A stretch of 64,000 nt of DNA from JAJDUF01 sp965214295 (lineage in GTDB: Bacteria > Chloroflexota > UBA11872 > UBA12225 > JAJDUF01), in the NCBI GenBank assembly GCA_965214295.1, contig OZ243944.1, forward strand, positions 1,550,001 through 1,614,000, in the 5' to 3' direction. Shown piece after piece: positions 15,345-23,357 of this stretch (positions are counted from its first letter, which is position 1; each line of letters opens with the position of its first letter). Under the pieces are notes generated by a model, which saw only the letters and a program-made list of their open reading frames with translations, did no database searches and was not told where the DNA came from. A program made the position numbers and the translations under genes.

Positions 15345-16306
15345 CCCCCTCTCCTCACCACCTCGCCCGCCTCAACCCGCCCCGCCTTCCACCCCCTCTC
15401 CAAATGTTGGAGAGGGGGCCGGGGGGTGAGGAATACCCCACCCCCCGTTGTCTTCTCCCTACCCCCACCCAATATATCCCAACGTTGGGAGGTGGCAGCA
15501 GCAAGCCCTTCCTGGAGCACCGGGCACCGCCCGGCAGGAGAGCACACGTACCATCGTGTCTACCAACGACGGTGGCAACGCCACCCAGCCGAGGGCACCG
15601 GGTCATCAACGACCCCTCGCCGCACCGCGCGCGGCGGGGCATGGCCGCCTGAGTGCCGCCCCGAGGGCACCGGGTGCTGACGTACCCCGGGCCACCACGG
15701 CCCGGGCGCCGGGTCAGCACTGTCTGAGTGCCGCCCCGAGGGCACCGGGTCCTGACGTATCCCTCGCCAGCACGGCGGGGACGCCACGTCATGACCGTCT
15801 GAGTGCCGTATCTAGCGCCACCGCGTCCCTGCCGGCCGGCCGGCGCCGGCTGTGCCAGGGGTTCTTGCCCCGTGTCCCTGCCCCTCCCAACACCCGGACT
15901 GCCGCGTATCCGCACTCCTGCTCCATCGCCTCGTCATCCTACCACCCCACGCCCCCCCGCTCCGTCGGGAGACGGGCCATCCCCTCCCCTGGCGCTTGCG
16001 CCGGAGGGGAGTTAGGGAGGGGGCCACTGCCCACCCACCGACCATCCCGCCGCACCACCATCTATCAAGTGCATGCTGCCCTCCAAGTCCCGCCCTGCCC
16101 GCGGTCTTGCTCCGCCGCGTGGCCGGGCTGCCCCCACCCGCACTCCGCCCGCGCGCCCCCGGTCTTGTCATGGCGGCGCAGGCCGCCATCCAGCCGCCAC
16201 CCATCCGGTAGGGGCGTCCCTTGTGGGCACCCTGGTCTCCCCTTGCCATATTCCCCCCTCTCTGCATGGTGGAGAGGGGCCGGGGGTGAGGCCGGTAAGC
16301 GCCCGC
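15345..16306. other. 962-base gene-poor region of hairpin repeats
   Basis: I see no credible gene here. The region holds a CCCCCTCTCCAA-type hairpin (about 15392-15431) and a 75-nt tandem array with paired stems (15576-15800). A GCCGGCCGGCCGGCGCCGGC stretch lies near 15832-15850. It also holds a CCCCTCCCC/GGAGGGG hairpin near 15985, a REP hairpin with ATGGCGGC/GCCGCCAT arms (16167-16192), and another C/G-rich hairpin with GGTGAGG tail near 16253-16290. Long open frames on both strands have the repetitive, Arg/Pro-rich composition of non-coding GC-rich DNA. Confidence 0.7.
15576..15800. repeat. 75-nt tandem repeats each containing two hairpins
   Basis: Two full units (15651-15725 and 15726-15800) begin GAGTGCCGCCCCGAGGGCACC, and a diverged unit precedes them (15576-15650). 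The constant part forms a GTGCC/GGCAC hairpin. The following variable part forms a second hairpin whose arms differ between units yet pair within each. One unit has GTGCTGAC/GTCAGCAC with inner CCCGGGCC/GGCCCGGG. The next has CTGACGT-type outer arms and CGCC/GGCG-type inner arms. A start of a further unit follows at 15801. Confidence 0.75.
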
Positions 16307-17065
16307 CTACCGCCCCTGCCATTGCGGCGCGCGCTTCTCCTGGAAGGCCGCCAGCCCTTCTTGCGCGTCCGCCGTCGCGCCCACCCGCTCGAAGATCGTC
16401 GTCGCCACGTTCAAGCGGTCGTGCAGCGACAGGTGTAGTCCTCGCACCGTCGCCTCCTTCATCGCCCGCACGGCCAGCGGCGCGTTCTGCAGTATCTTGC
16501 CGGCCAACGCCTCGACTTTCGGCAATACCTTCCCTTCCGGCACCACGTAGTTGACCAGTCCGAGGTCCAGCGCCTCGGACGCGGACAGGAAATCGCCCGT
16601 GAGCAGCAGCTCCAGCGCCTGGCCCAGCGGCACGCGATGGCCCAAGATGACCGGTCCGCTGATAGACGAAATCCCGCGTTTCGTCTGCGGCCAGCCGAGC
16701 TGCGCCGTCTCGGCAGCGACGCGAATATCGGCGCCCAAGGCGATGCCGGCCCCTTGCGCCAGGCAGTAGCCGTTGACCGCCGCGATGATCGGCTTCCAGA
16801 TGTGCTGCACCATGAAATACAGCTCGTCGGTGCTCCCGGCGCCGGTCTTCCCACCGCTACCCATCTCCTCCAGATCATGGCCCACGGAGAAGGCCCGCCC
16901 CCTCCCGGTGACAATGCCCAGCCACACCTCCGGGTCGTCCCGCAGGTTGGTAAAGGCTTCCCACAAGCCCTCCAGCATCTCCCGGTTCATCGCATTCAGC
17001 TTCTCCGGCCGGTTCATGGTGATCGTGGCAATCCGCCCCCGGACCTCATACTCGACCAGTGCCAT
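16307..17065 (-). CDS. enoyl-CoA hydratase/isomerase family protein
   Basis: The protein has 252 residues from ATG 17065, preceded by GAGAGGAAAG. The crotonase fold is clear. RIATITMNRPEKLNAMNREML opens the domain, followed by FSVGHDLEEM (oxyanion region) and VNGYCLAQGAGIALGADIRVAAETAQLG. The second oxyanion Gly sits in this last segment. SISGPVILGHRVPLGQALELLLTGDFLSASEALDLGLVNYVV completes the core. Such enzymes add water to enoyl-CoA or isomerise double bonds. The position usually holding the first catalytic Glu cannot be assigned with certainty, so hydratase versus isomerase is open. The gene is isolated from the MaoC/PaaK genes by the repeat-rich gap. Confidence 0.88.
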   Translation of the reverse strand: MALVEYEVRGRIATITMNRPEKLNAMNREMLEGLWEAFTNLRDDPEVWLGIVTGRGRAFSVGHDLEEMGSGGKTGAGSTDELYFMVQHIWKPIIAAVNGYCLAQGAGIALGADIRVAAETAQLGWPQTKRGISSISGPVILGHRVPLGQALELLLTGDFLSASEALDLGLVNYVVPEGKVLPKVEALAGKILQNAPLAVRAMKEATVRGLHLSLHDRLNVATTIFERVGATADAQEGLAAFQEKRAPQWQGR

Positions 17066-17427
17066 CGCTTTCCTCTCTTTCCGCACCCGTTCCCGCCTCG
17101 TCACTCCCCCGCCCGCAGAAATCCACCATCCATGCCGCCTACCGTCGCAAATACGGCCGTGTCACTCCCACGCCCACGGGAACCCACTCCCGTAGGGGCG
17201 CAACATGTTTCGCTCCCCGTCATGGCGGCGCCAGCCGCCATCTACGTCCCCCTGCGGAGCGGGGCGACCATAGGGGGCATCATTCCCACGCCCTCGACCC
17301 CTGGGCGAGGGCCACCCTCTCACCGGGCGGATACACTATCCTGTCCATCCTGTCCATCCACGTAGAAAACAAAAAACCTACCCTGCCAGGGAGAAAAGAC
17401 CACCATCCGAAAGCTGGCCGCTCGCCG
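17066..17427. other. repeat-filled intergenic region
   Basis: These 362 bases lie between two genes on the minus strand. They contain a GGGGCGC-type half palindrome near 17199, a REP hairpin with ATGGCGGC/GCCGCCAT arms near 17217-17245 and a CTGTCCATC tandem near 17339. An AAAAAACCTACCCTGCCAGG element lies near 17374. No gene is seen. Confidence 0.7.
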
Positions 17428-17820
17428 CTAACCTCGTACCTCATCCAGCTTCTTGTTGATGCGCTTCCACTTCCAGATGGTCGGCTCGTCCAGATGCGGC
17501 ACACCATTGTAGGGCCGCCCTTGGGGCCTGACCTGAAAAATAGGCTTGTCCAAGCGACGAGCGAGCTTCACTTCCGTCCTGACGCCGGGAGCATTGTGCG
17601 TATTCTGACCCACGAGCACAACCACCACATCACATTCTTCGATTGCGGACCGCGCCTTTTCCACCCACTCAGCATCAGGATAGGCCTCCTTGAGCGAAAA
17701 GTTACGGACGCGGTGCGTAGTGTTGCCTTTGGCCTGTGCGTAGAAACTATCCTTGATGTCCTTGTCCTTATCGAACTCGAAGCTCACGAATATACGGAGT
17801 GTTCTTCTGCGTGGTGACAT
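17428..17820 (-). CDS. TIR-like domain protein (ThsB/MTH538 type)
   Basis: The protein has 130 residues from ATG 17820, preceded by GGAGGGCAAAG. It is a stand-alone TIR-like domain of the PF08937 type. RIFVSFEFDKDKDIKDSFYAQAK is followed by FSLKEAYPDAEWVEKARSAIEECDVVVVLVGQNTHNAPGVRTEVKLARRLDKP, the successive strands and helices of the family. In Thoeris defence, ThsB proteins of this type sense phage and make a cyclic nucleotide-like signal for an NAD-cleaving ThsA. No ThsA-like gene is adjacent, and the flanking genes are metabolic. Its role here is therefore unknown. It may be an orphan immune gene, or it may pair with a distant effector. Confidence 0.8.
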   Translation of the reverse strand: MSPRRRTLRIFVSFEFDKDKDIKDSFYAQAKGNTTHRVRNFSLKEAYPDAEWVEKARSAIEECDVVVVLVGQNTHNAPGVRTEVKLARRLDKPIFQVRPQGRPYNGVPHLDEPTIWKWKRINKKLDEVRG

Positions 17821-17905
17821 CTTTGCCCTCCGGCCGCTGGCTGCGGCGCCGCAGTGCCCGCTCAACTATAGGCATCGCCGCCGTCACCGCGCCCACCACC
17901 ACACG

Positions 17906-18056
17906 CCCCCTCTCCACATGGTGGAGAGGGGGCCGGGGGGTGAGGCCTATACCCCGGCAACCGACCCATGCTACGATGAACCACAGACCTACTCTCTTGC
18001 CCTCCGGCAAACCACTCCCCCTCTCCACCATGTGGAGAGGGGGCCGGGGGGTGAGG
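17906..18056. repeat. two CT/GA hairpins with GGTGAGG tails ahead of a ThDP gene
   Basis: Two copies of the CCCCCTCTCCAC...GTGGAGAGGGGG hairpin, each followed by CCGGGGGGTGAGG, lie at about 17906-17945 and 18017-18056. They sit in the divergent gap between the TIR-like gene and the ThDP enzyme gene. They have different loops (ATG versus CAT) but the same arms. Confidence 0.75.
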
Positions 18057-18087
18057 TCCAGCTAGTCCCCATGAAGGAGAACGGCGG

Positions 18088-19710
18088 ATGGCACGTACCG
18101 GCGGTGAGCTGATTGTCGATGCGCTCGTGCGCGCTGGAGTCCGACACGCCTTTGGCATCGCGGGCGTCCACAACTTGCCGATCTACGATGCCATCCACGA
18201 CCAGGATACGCTCACGAGCTTTGCCACCCGCCACGAGCAGGGCGCGGCCTACATAGCCGACGGCTACGCCCGTGTCTCCGGCAAACCCGGCGTCGCGCTC
18301 GTCACCACCGGCCCCGGCCTGACCAATACCGTCACGCCGCTCGCCGGCGCGTGGTCCGACTCCGTCCCCCTCTTGGTCATCGGCACCGCCGGAGAGCTGC
18401 CGCTACTGGGCAAGTACAAGGGCTATCTCCACGAGTTCAAGGATCAATCCGGCGTAATGGCTGCTGCTGCCGGAACACGCCTCGTCACGCGCGTCGAAGA
18501 CCTGGAGCGCGCGACGCTGGAAGAGCTGGCGCGGATGCAGACCGGGCGCCCGCGTCCGACCGCCCTGGAAGTACCCATTGATGTGTTGGGGCAAACGGCC
18601 GACGTGGCCGCCGCGCCGTTGCCGCCGCTTCCGCCACCCCAACCGCCATCGGAAGCGGCCATCAGCCGCACCGCCGCGCTACTGCGCCGCGCCCGCTACC
18701 CCTTGCTGTTCGCCGGCGGCGGAGTAGCCCATGCGGACGCCAGCGCGCTGCTCCTCCGGCTGGCCGAGCGCCTGCGGGCCCCGGTCCTCACAACCATCAG
18801 CGGCAAAGGCGCTATCCCCGATACCAGCCTCTGGTCGGCCGGCTGCACCTGGCGCACCTCGTCCGGCCCGACCGACGGCTACCCGGCCTTGTGGCGCCAG
18901 GCCGACGTCGGCTTGGTGGTCGGCAACCGCTTGACCGGGATGGCCACCCGCGCCTGGCGCCTGCCCTTGCCGCCCACACTCGCCCACCTCGACCTCGACG
19001 CCAGCGAGATGGGCAAGAGCTACCCGGTCGCCGAGCGACTGGTCGGCGACGCACGGCTGGGGCTGGAAATGTTGCTGGCGGCGCTGGACGACGGCGCTGG
19101 CGCTAGCCGCTGGGACTCCCGCCACATTCGCGCTGCCCGCGACGCCGATGACGCCGCCGGGGAGCAGCGTTGCCCCGAGGCGCTACGACTGGTGCGGGCA
19201 CTGCGGGACGGGCTACCCCCGGAGGGCATCCTGGCCTGCGATCAGGCCATCGCCTGCTACTGGTGCGTCCGCCACCTGCCGACGCTCGCGCCGCGTCGCT
19301 TCCTCTATCCCGCCGGCTCGGCCGCGCTGGGTTTCGGTCTACCGGTCGGCATTGGCGCGCAGGTGGCCCGGCCCAACGCACCGGTCGCCGTACTCGCGGG
19401 CGACGGCGGCTTCCTCTTTACCCTGCAAGAGTTGGCGACGGCGGTGCAGTACGCGCTCCCTATCGCCATGATCGTCGTCAACGACAACGCCTATGGGATG
19501 ATTAAAGCGGCCCAGCAACGACGCAACGGCAAGGTCCTCGACACCGACCTCCGCAATCCCGATTTCGTCGCGCTGGGCCGGGCGTTCGGCGCCCACGCCG
19601 AGCGGCTATCCCACATTGACGAGCTACCCGGCGCCATGGCCGCCGCCTTCAAGCGCCGCGGCCCGTCGCTGCTGGAGCTACAGCTATCGTTGGCCCCGCC
19701 ATTCCATTAG
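18088..19710 (+). CDS. thiamine-diphosphate-dependent enzyme (acetolactate synthase/decarboxylase-like)
   Basis: This 540-residue protein has the three-domain ThDP layout. The N-terminal domain has ATRHEQGAAYIADGYARVSGKPG with the activating Glu, followed by TTGPGLTNT. The central domain is FAD/CoA-like but not clearly cofactor-binding. The C-terminal ThDP motif is LAGDGGFLFTLQEL...NDNAYGMI (about residues 434-470). It resembles acetolactate synthase large subunits and 2-oxo-acid decarboxylases of the AruI kind. The absence of a small-subunit gene makes catabolic decarboxylation at least as likely as branched-chain synthesis. ATG 18088 has AAGGAG upstream. The gene stands alone between repeats. 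Confidence 0.85.
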   Translation: MARTGGELIVDALVRAGVRHAFGIAGVHNLPIYDAIHDQDTLTSFATRHEQGAAYIADGYARVSGKPGVALVTTGPGLTNTVTPLAGAWSDSVPLLVIGTAGELPLLGKYKGYLHEFKDQSGVMAAAAGTRLVTRVEDLERATLEELARMQTGRPRPTALEVPIDVLGQTADVAAAPLPPLPPPQPPSEAAISRTAALLRRARYPLLFAGGGVAHADASALLLRLAERLRAPVLTTISGKGAIPDTSLWSAGCTWRTSSGPTDGYPALWRQADVGLVVGNRLTGMATRAWRLPLPPTLAHLDLDASEMGKSYPVAERLVGDARLGLEMLLAALDDGAGASRWDSRHIRAARDADDAAGEQRCPEALRLVRALRDGLPPEGILACDQAIACYWCVRHLPTLAPRRFLYPAGSAALGFGLPVGIGAQVARPNAPVAVLAGDGGFLFTLQELATAVQYALPIAMIVVNDNAYGMIKAAQQRRNGKVLDTDLRNPDFVALGRAFGAHAERLSHIDELPGAMAAAFKRRGPSLLELQLSLAPPFH

Positions 19711-19795
19711 GAGACCTTTGCGTAACCCGTCATTCCCGCGAAAGCGGGAATCCACCCCCTCTCCACATGGGGGAAAGGGGGCCGGGGGGTGAGGA
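19710..19795. repeat. composite repeat: GGAGACCTTTGC end, REP hairpin and CT/GA hairpin
   Basis: Immediately after the ThDP gene stop lie GGAGACCTTTGCGTAA, a REP hairpin with ATTCCCGC/GCGGGAAT arms (19729-19754), and a CCCCCTCTCC hairpin with GGGGGGTGAGG tail (about 19755-19795). The GTPase gene begins shortly downstream. The stacked arrangement shows the repeat families joined end to end. Confidence 0.75.
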
Positions 19796-19818
19796 AAGTA
19801 GGGAGCAGAGCAAGCGCC

Positions 19819-21039
19819 ATGTCCGCAACAACCCCACGTCCGGCCACGGCCGCCAAGTACCCCAAGCGGCTGGACGACCTGCGCCGCCTGCTGGACGCGG
19901 TCGGCTGGGAAGAGTTGCGTGCGGAGTTCGACGCCGCCGCCCCACCCCGCCTCGCCATCGTCGGTCCCGTGAACGCGGGCAAATCCACCCTGTTCAATAC
20001 GCTTGCCGGCGCCGAGCGCTCCGCGGTCTCGGCGGTGCCGGGGACGACCACGACGCCCATCGAGCAGCCGGTCGGCCCCCTCCGGCTGGTAGACACGCCG
20101 GGCGCCGGTGAGCCGGGCGACGATCAGCGCTGGGGCGCCGCCTGGCAGCAGATCGTCGCGGCGAGCGTGGTCGTCTTGGTCCTCGATGCAGCGGCCGGGC
20201 TGCGCCAATCGGACGTGGCCCTCTGGCAAGCGATTGCCGCCCTCGACTCCCCGGCGTTAGTCACGTTGAACAAGATTGACCTGCTCCGGGCCCCTGACCT
20301 CGCCGCCGCCATCGCCTACGTCGAGCAGCAGCTAGGCACGAAGATCATCCCGATCTCGGCCGAGCGCGGCACCAACGTCGCCGAGCTACTGATGCCGGCG
20401 CTCCTCGATCTGGAGCCGACCGTCACCGTCGCGCTCGGTCGCGCGCTACCGGGCTTTCGCCGCACGGCCGCCGAGCGTATCGTGCGTGAAGCCGCCGGGC
20501 TGTCTGCCGCGGCTGGTGCCGAGCCGGTCCCTTTCGTGGACATTCCCCTGGTCTTGGCGGCGCAGGTACGCATGGTGCTCCGTGTCGCCGCGATCTACGG
20601 CGAGACACTCGACGCCGAACGGGCCAAGGAGATCATCGGCGCCGTCATGGGTGGGATGATCATCCGCACGGCGGCCAGACAGGCCGCCCGCCTCGTGCCG
20701 GTCGTCGGCTGGGCCGCGGCCGGCGGCGTCGCCGCCGCCGGAACCTATGCCCTCGGCCGCACCACGATTGAATACTTTGCCCGCGGCAAGACGCTGGGCC
20801 AGCGCCAGCTGCGTGACTTGTACCGCCGCATGCTCCGCGAGCCGCCACCGGCCGACCTCGCCGCCGAGTTGGCGCCGGACGATCCACCCGCCGACCATGC
20901 TGCCGAGCCGGCGCCAGCGGCAGCACCCTCCGCGCAGCGGAGGTCGTTCGGCGCCCGCCGGATGCGTGCTCTATACCGCCGGATACGCCGGAAGCTGCCG
21001 TCGGCCGACCCCACCGATCCCCCCGATTGGACCAGGTAG
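19819..21039 (+). CDS. Era-like GTPase with DUF697-type membrane domain
   Basis: The protein has 406 residues from ATG 19819. GTPase motifs are GPVNAGKSTLFN (G1, about residues 46-57), an AVPGTTTTP switch (G2), DTPGAGE (G3) and LNKIDLL (G4). The C-terminal half contains a DUF697-like region (about 225-330) with EPVPFVDIPLVLAAQVRMVLRVAAIYGE and a hydrophobic RLVPVVGWAAAGGVAAAGTYALGRTTIEYF segment. These features suggest a GTPase attached to, or acting at, the membrane. The last 60 residues are Ala/Pro-rich and basic, with two RRM(L/R)xxYRRxxR-like repeats (DLYRRMLRE, ALYRRIRRK). Its cellular function is not known. Confidence 0.82.
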   Translation: MSATTPRPATAAKYPKRLDDLRRLLDAVGWEELRAEFDAAAPPRLAIVGPVNAGKSTLFNTLAGAERSAVSAVPGTTTTPIEQPVGPLRLVDTPGAGEPGDDQRWGAAWQQIVAASVVVLVLDAAAGLRQSDVALWQAIAALDSPALVTLNKIDLLRAPDLAAAIAYVEQQLGTKIIPISAERGTNVAELLMPALLDLEPTVTVALGRALPGFRRTAAERIVREAAGLSAAAGAEPVPFVDIPLVLAAQVRMVLRVAAIYGETLDAERAKEIIGAVMGGMIIRTAARQAARLVPVVGWAAAGGVAAAGTYALGRTTIEYFARGKTLGQRQLRDLYRRMLREPPPADLAAELAPDDPPADHAAEPAPAAAPSAQRRSFGARRMRALYRRIRRKLPSADPTDPPDWTR

Positions 21040-21105
21040 CCTGCACCACTTCCCTCCCTTATGCGTCAGCACGGGGGAGGGTTAGAGCCTGTGTGAGAAG
21101 GCGGG

Positions 21106-21513
21106 TCAGGTCGGTTGCAGCCGCCGGAGCATCAGGTGAAGCCTCGCCAGTTGCCTCCCCGCCTCCGCGCTAGCTGGCACAGTCTCGTAGTCCTTGCTCA
21201 ACCGGCGCCAGCGGCCCAACCACCCGAAGGTGCGCGCCACCACCCAGCGGCGCGGCAGCACCGCAAACCGCTGACTGCCCCGGGGGCGCCGCACAATCGC
21301 CAAGCTCCAGCCCGTATAGGTCGCCACCCAAGCCCCCAACCGGCCCGCGTACCCCGCAGCCGCCCAGATCAACCGGAGGCGGGGAAACCGCCCCCGCAGC
21401 TTGGCGAGGACCAGCTTGGCGCCATCCCGATCCGGCCGGTCAGCGGGATGCACGACGACGGCCAACCGCAAGCCCAGGGTATCGACCACGATATGGCGCT
21501 TGCGCCCCGTCAC
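21106..21513 (-). CDS. IS5-type transposase, second frame
   Basis: This is the second half of the transposase (135 residues). It continues the DDE catalytic domain with TGRKRHIVVDTLGLRLAVVVHPADRPDRDGAKLVLAKL, containing the second catalytic Asp. The motif that should supply the catalytic Glu reads RRWVVARTFGWL, with Ala where family members have Glu. The normal Y-R-E pattern is therefore broken and the enzyme is probably inactive. This frame is reached from the first by a backward shift of one base near 21505-21515, on a run of A then G. Confidence 0.8.
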   Translation of the reverse strand: MTGRKRHIVVDTLGLRLAVVVHPADRPDRDGAKLVLAKLRGRFPRLRLIWAAAGYAGRLGAWVATYTGWSLAIVRRPRGSQRFAVLPRRWVVARTFGWLGRWRRLSKDYETVPASAEAGRQLARLHLMLRRLQPT

Positions 21514-21890
21514 TTGCTTGCCCGCATCATCGCCCCGCGCCCCCCTTTTTCCGTCGTCTTGACGGTCTGGCTGTCGCTGATCGCCGCCCTGGGCGTGGGG
21601 TCGCGCTCGGCGGCTTGCCGGACCTGGGGGCGCAGCGTCTCATGGACTCGTGCCCACGTGTCATCCTGGCGCCAGGTGCGGAAATACCACCAGACGGTGC
21701 CCCCCGGCGGGAGGTCGTGCGGGAGCGCCCGCCACGTGCAGCCCTGGCGGAGCACGTACAGGATGCCATTGATGACCTCGCGGAGGTCAACAGTACGCGG
21801 TCGGCCCCCCGGCTTGGCCGCGGGCAGCAAGGGGGCGAGCACCTGCCACGGGGCAGCGGTCAGATCGCTCGGGTATGCTTTCCTCTTCAT
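21510..21890 (-). CDS. IS5-type transposase, first frame
   Basis: This is the N-terminal part of the transposase (126 residues) from ATG 21890. MKRKAYPSDLTAAPWQVLAPLLP and RTVDLREVINGILYVLRQGCTWRALPHDLPP form the usual IS5/IS427 helical domain. ISDSQTVKTTEKGG carries the first catalytic Asp. The frame stops at 21510 after an A-run followed by six G, where a -1 slip would join the second frame to make one protein of about 261 residues. The product as such would be incomplete. Confidence 0.85.
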   Translation of the reverse strand: MKRKAYPSDLTAAPWQVLAPLLPAAKPGGRPRTVDLREVINGILYVLRQGCTWRALPHDLPPGGTVWWYFRTWRQDDTWARVHETLRPQVRQAAERDPTPRAAISDSQTVKTTEKGGRGAMMRASK

Positions 21891-21932
21891 CCCTCCTAGG
21901 CTACTACAGTTCCACCCTTCTCACACCGGCTC

Positions 21933-22243
21933 TGAGAGATGGGGCCAAGCACGCTCCCGTCCCCTAAGGCCCTCCCGCTACGCTGGTGGACGGTCGCAGC
22001 ATCCCGCCCTCCTCCACCATACTCCCCCTCTCCACATGGTGGAGAGGGGGCCGGGGGGTGAGGTCTGCCCCACCCCCGCGGCTCTCTACGAAAAACCTAC
22101 CCTTGTCAGGAGGAGGCCGGGGGGTGAGTCCCGCATCCCCCCGCACTAGCCGGATAAATCCGCCTCGGCTAGACTGTGTTGCGGTGCGCGCCTGTCGTGC
22201 CACCGCAGACGGGAGCACAACGTATGGAGAGGGGAGCAGAGAC
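21933..22243. other. repeat-filled region before the FAH-family gene
   Basis: These 311 bases contain a CCCCCTCTCCAC hairpin with GGGGGGTGAGG tail (about 22023-22062) and an AAAAACCTACCCTTGTCAGG element with GGGGGGTGAGT tail (about 22090-22130). Upstream of the next gene there is a GGAGAGGGGAGCAGAG ribosome-binding region. No gene is seen. Confidence 0.7.
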
Positions 22244-23182
22244 ATGAAGCTGGTCACATTTTCCGCAGCAGCGGACGGCGGAAACCGCGTCGGCGTGCCG
22301 CACGGCGATACCATCATTGATCTAGCCGCTGCCGGCGCGGCCGCCGGCCTCGACGCGGACGCCATCCGGCAGTTCCGTAGCGTCAAGGCGCTGTTGGGCG
22401 CCGGCGACGCCGGCCACGCCGCCGCGCAGCAAGCGCTCGACTTTGCCGCCGGCCGGAGTGGTGCCTGGACGGTGCCGGCGGCCGCGGCGGCCCTCCTGGC
22501 GCCCATCCCCCGCCCCGACAAAATCTTCCTCCTCGCCGGGAACTACATGTCGCACCGCGAGGAAGGTGAGACCGGCCCGGTCGAGGTCGCGGCGGTGCCC
22601 GAGGTCTTCATGAAGCCGGTCACGTCGGTCATCGGCCCGGAAGACCCCATTCTCCTCCCCGGCCCGATCTGTACCACAGTAGACTACGAAGGCGAGTTGG
22701 GTGTCGTCATCGGCAAGACGGCCCGCAACGTGAGCAAAGCGGACGCCCTTTCCTACGTCGGTGGCTACGTGAACTTCAACGACGTATCGGGCCGTGAGCT
22801 GGACCCGGGGATCGAGCGCGACGAGAGCGCGCGGAGCGGCTTCTTCGACTGGCTCATCGGCAAGTGGTTCGATACCTTTGCGGCGATGGGCCCCTCTATC
22901 GTCACGGCCGACGAGGTTGCCGATCCCCAGGACTTAACCCTCGAAACCCGCGTGAACGGCCAGCGGCGGCAGTACGGCACCACCGCCGACATGATCTTCT
23001 ACATTGCCGATACCATCGAATGGATCAGCAAGTTCATCACCCTCTCGCCCGGCGATGTCCTCGCCACCGGTACCCCGGCCGGCGTCGGCTCGGTGCAAGA
23101 GGTGTACCTCCAAGCCGGCGACGTGGTCGAGGTCGAGATTACCGGCCTCGGCGTATTGAGCAACACCGTCGCTGCCTCCTAA
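22244..23182 (+). CDS. fumarylacetoacetate hydrolase family protein
   Basis: The protein has 312 residues from ATG 22244, supported by the strong GGAGAGGGGAG site. The family metal- and substrate-binding signature DYEGELGVVIGKTARNVS (about residues 147-164) supplies two acidic ligands. A further Asp in YVNFNDVSGRELD and the LATGTPAGVG motif follow. Members hydrolyse or decarboxylate beta-dicarbonyl compounds in aromatic and sugar-acid breakdown. The length matches typical bacterial FAH-family enzymes. No aromatic ring-cleavage genes are nearby, so the substrate is open. Confidence 0.9.
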   Translation: MKLVTFSAAADGGNRVGVPHGDTIIDLAAAGAAAGLDADAIRQFRSVKALLGAGDAGHAAAQQALDFAAGRSGAWTVPAAAAALLAPIPRPDKIFLLAGNYMSHREEGETGPVEVAAVPEVFMKPVTSVIGPEDPILLPGPICTTVDYEGELGVVIGKTARNVSKADALSYVGGYVNFNDVSGRELDPGIERDESARSGFFDWLIGKWFDTFAAMGPSIVTADEVADPQDLTLETRVNGQRRQYGTTADMIFYIADTIEWISKFITLSPGDVLATGTPAGVGSVQEVYLQAGDVVEVEITGLGVLSNTVAAS

Positions 23183-23357
23183 CTCGCCGTCTCGTCACTG
23201 CGGCGGAAGCCGCCGTCCAGCCTCCCCCGGCCACCGGATTGCGACTTCCTCCGTAATGAGGGCTGTCATGTTCATGCCCTGCGGTGGCTGCCCCCACTGG
23301 TCGCCGCCATGACTCCCCTTCCCTACCAGGGAAGGGGCCGGGAGGTAGGCCCCCCCC

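Larger units (their letters stand above)
21085..21932. mobile_element. IS5-type insertion sequence (IS427-like)
   Basis: This element is about 848 bp, with near-perfect inverted ends. The left end is GAGCCTGTGTGAGAAGG (21085-21101), and the right end is its reverse complement except one base (21916-21932). It carries a transposase encoded in two overlapping minus-strand frames. The left end interrupts a G-rich repeat (CGTCAGCACGGGGGAGGGTTAG), whose intact relative lies near 11574. A target duplication is not evident; the left flank TTAG fits the short YTAR target of this group. The transposase looks defective. Confidence 0.85.

Noticed and set aside
15448..16554. 368-residue open frame across the repeat region
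   Set aside because: It is made of Pro/Arg/Ala-rich repeats from palindromic DNA and extends into the enoyl-CoA hydratase gene on the other strand.
17428..17820. Complete Thoeris system
   Set aside because: Only the TIR-like gene is present; no SIR2-SLOG ThsA gene is found within several kilobases on either side.
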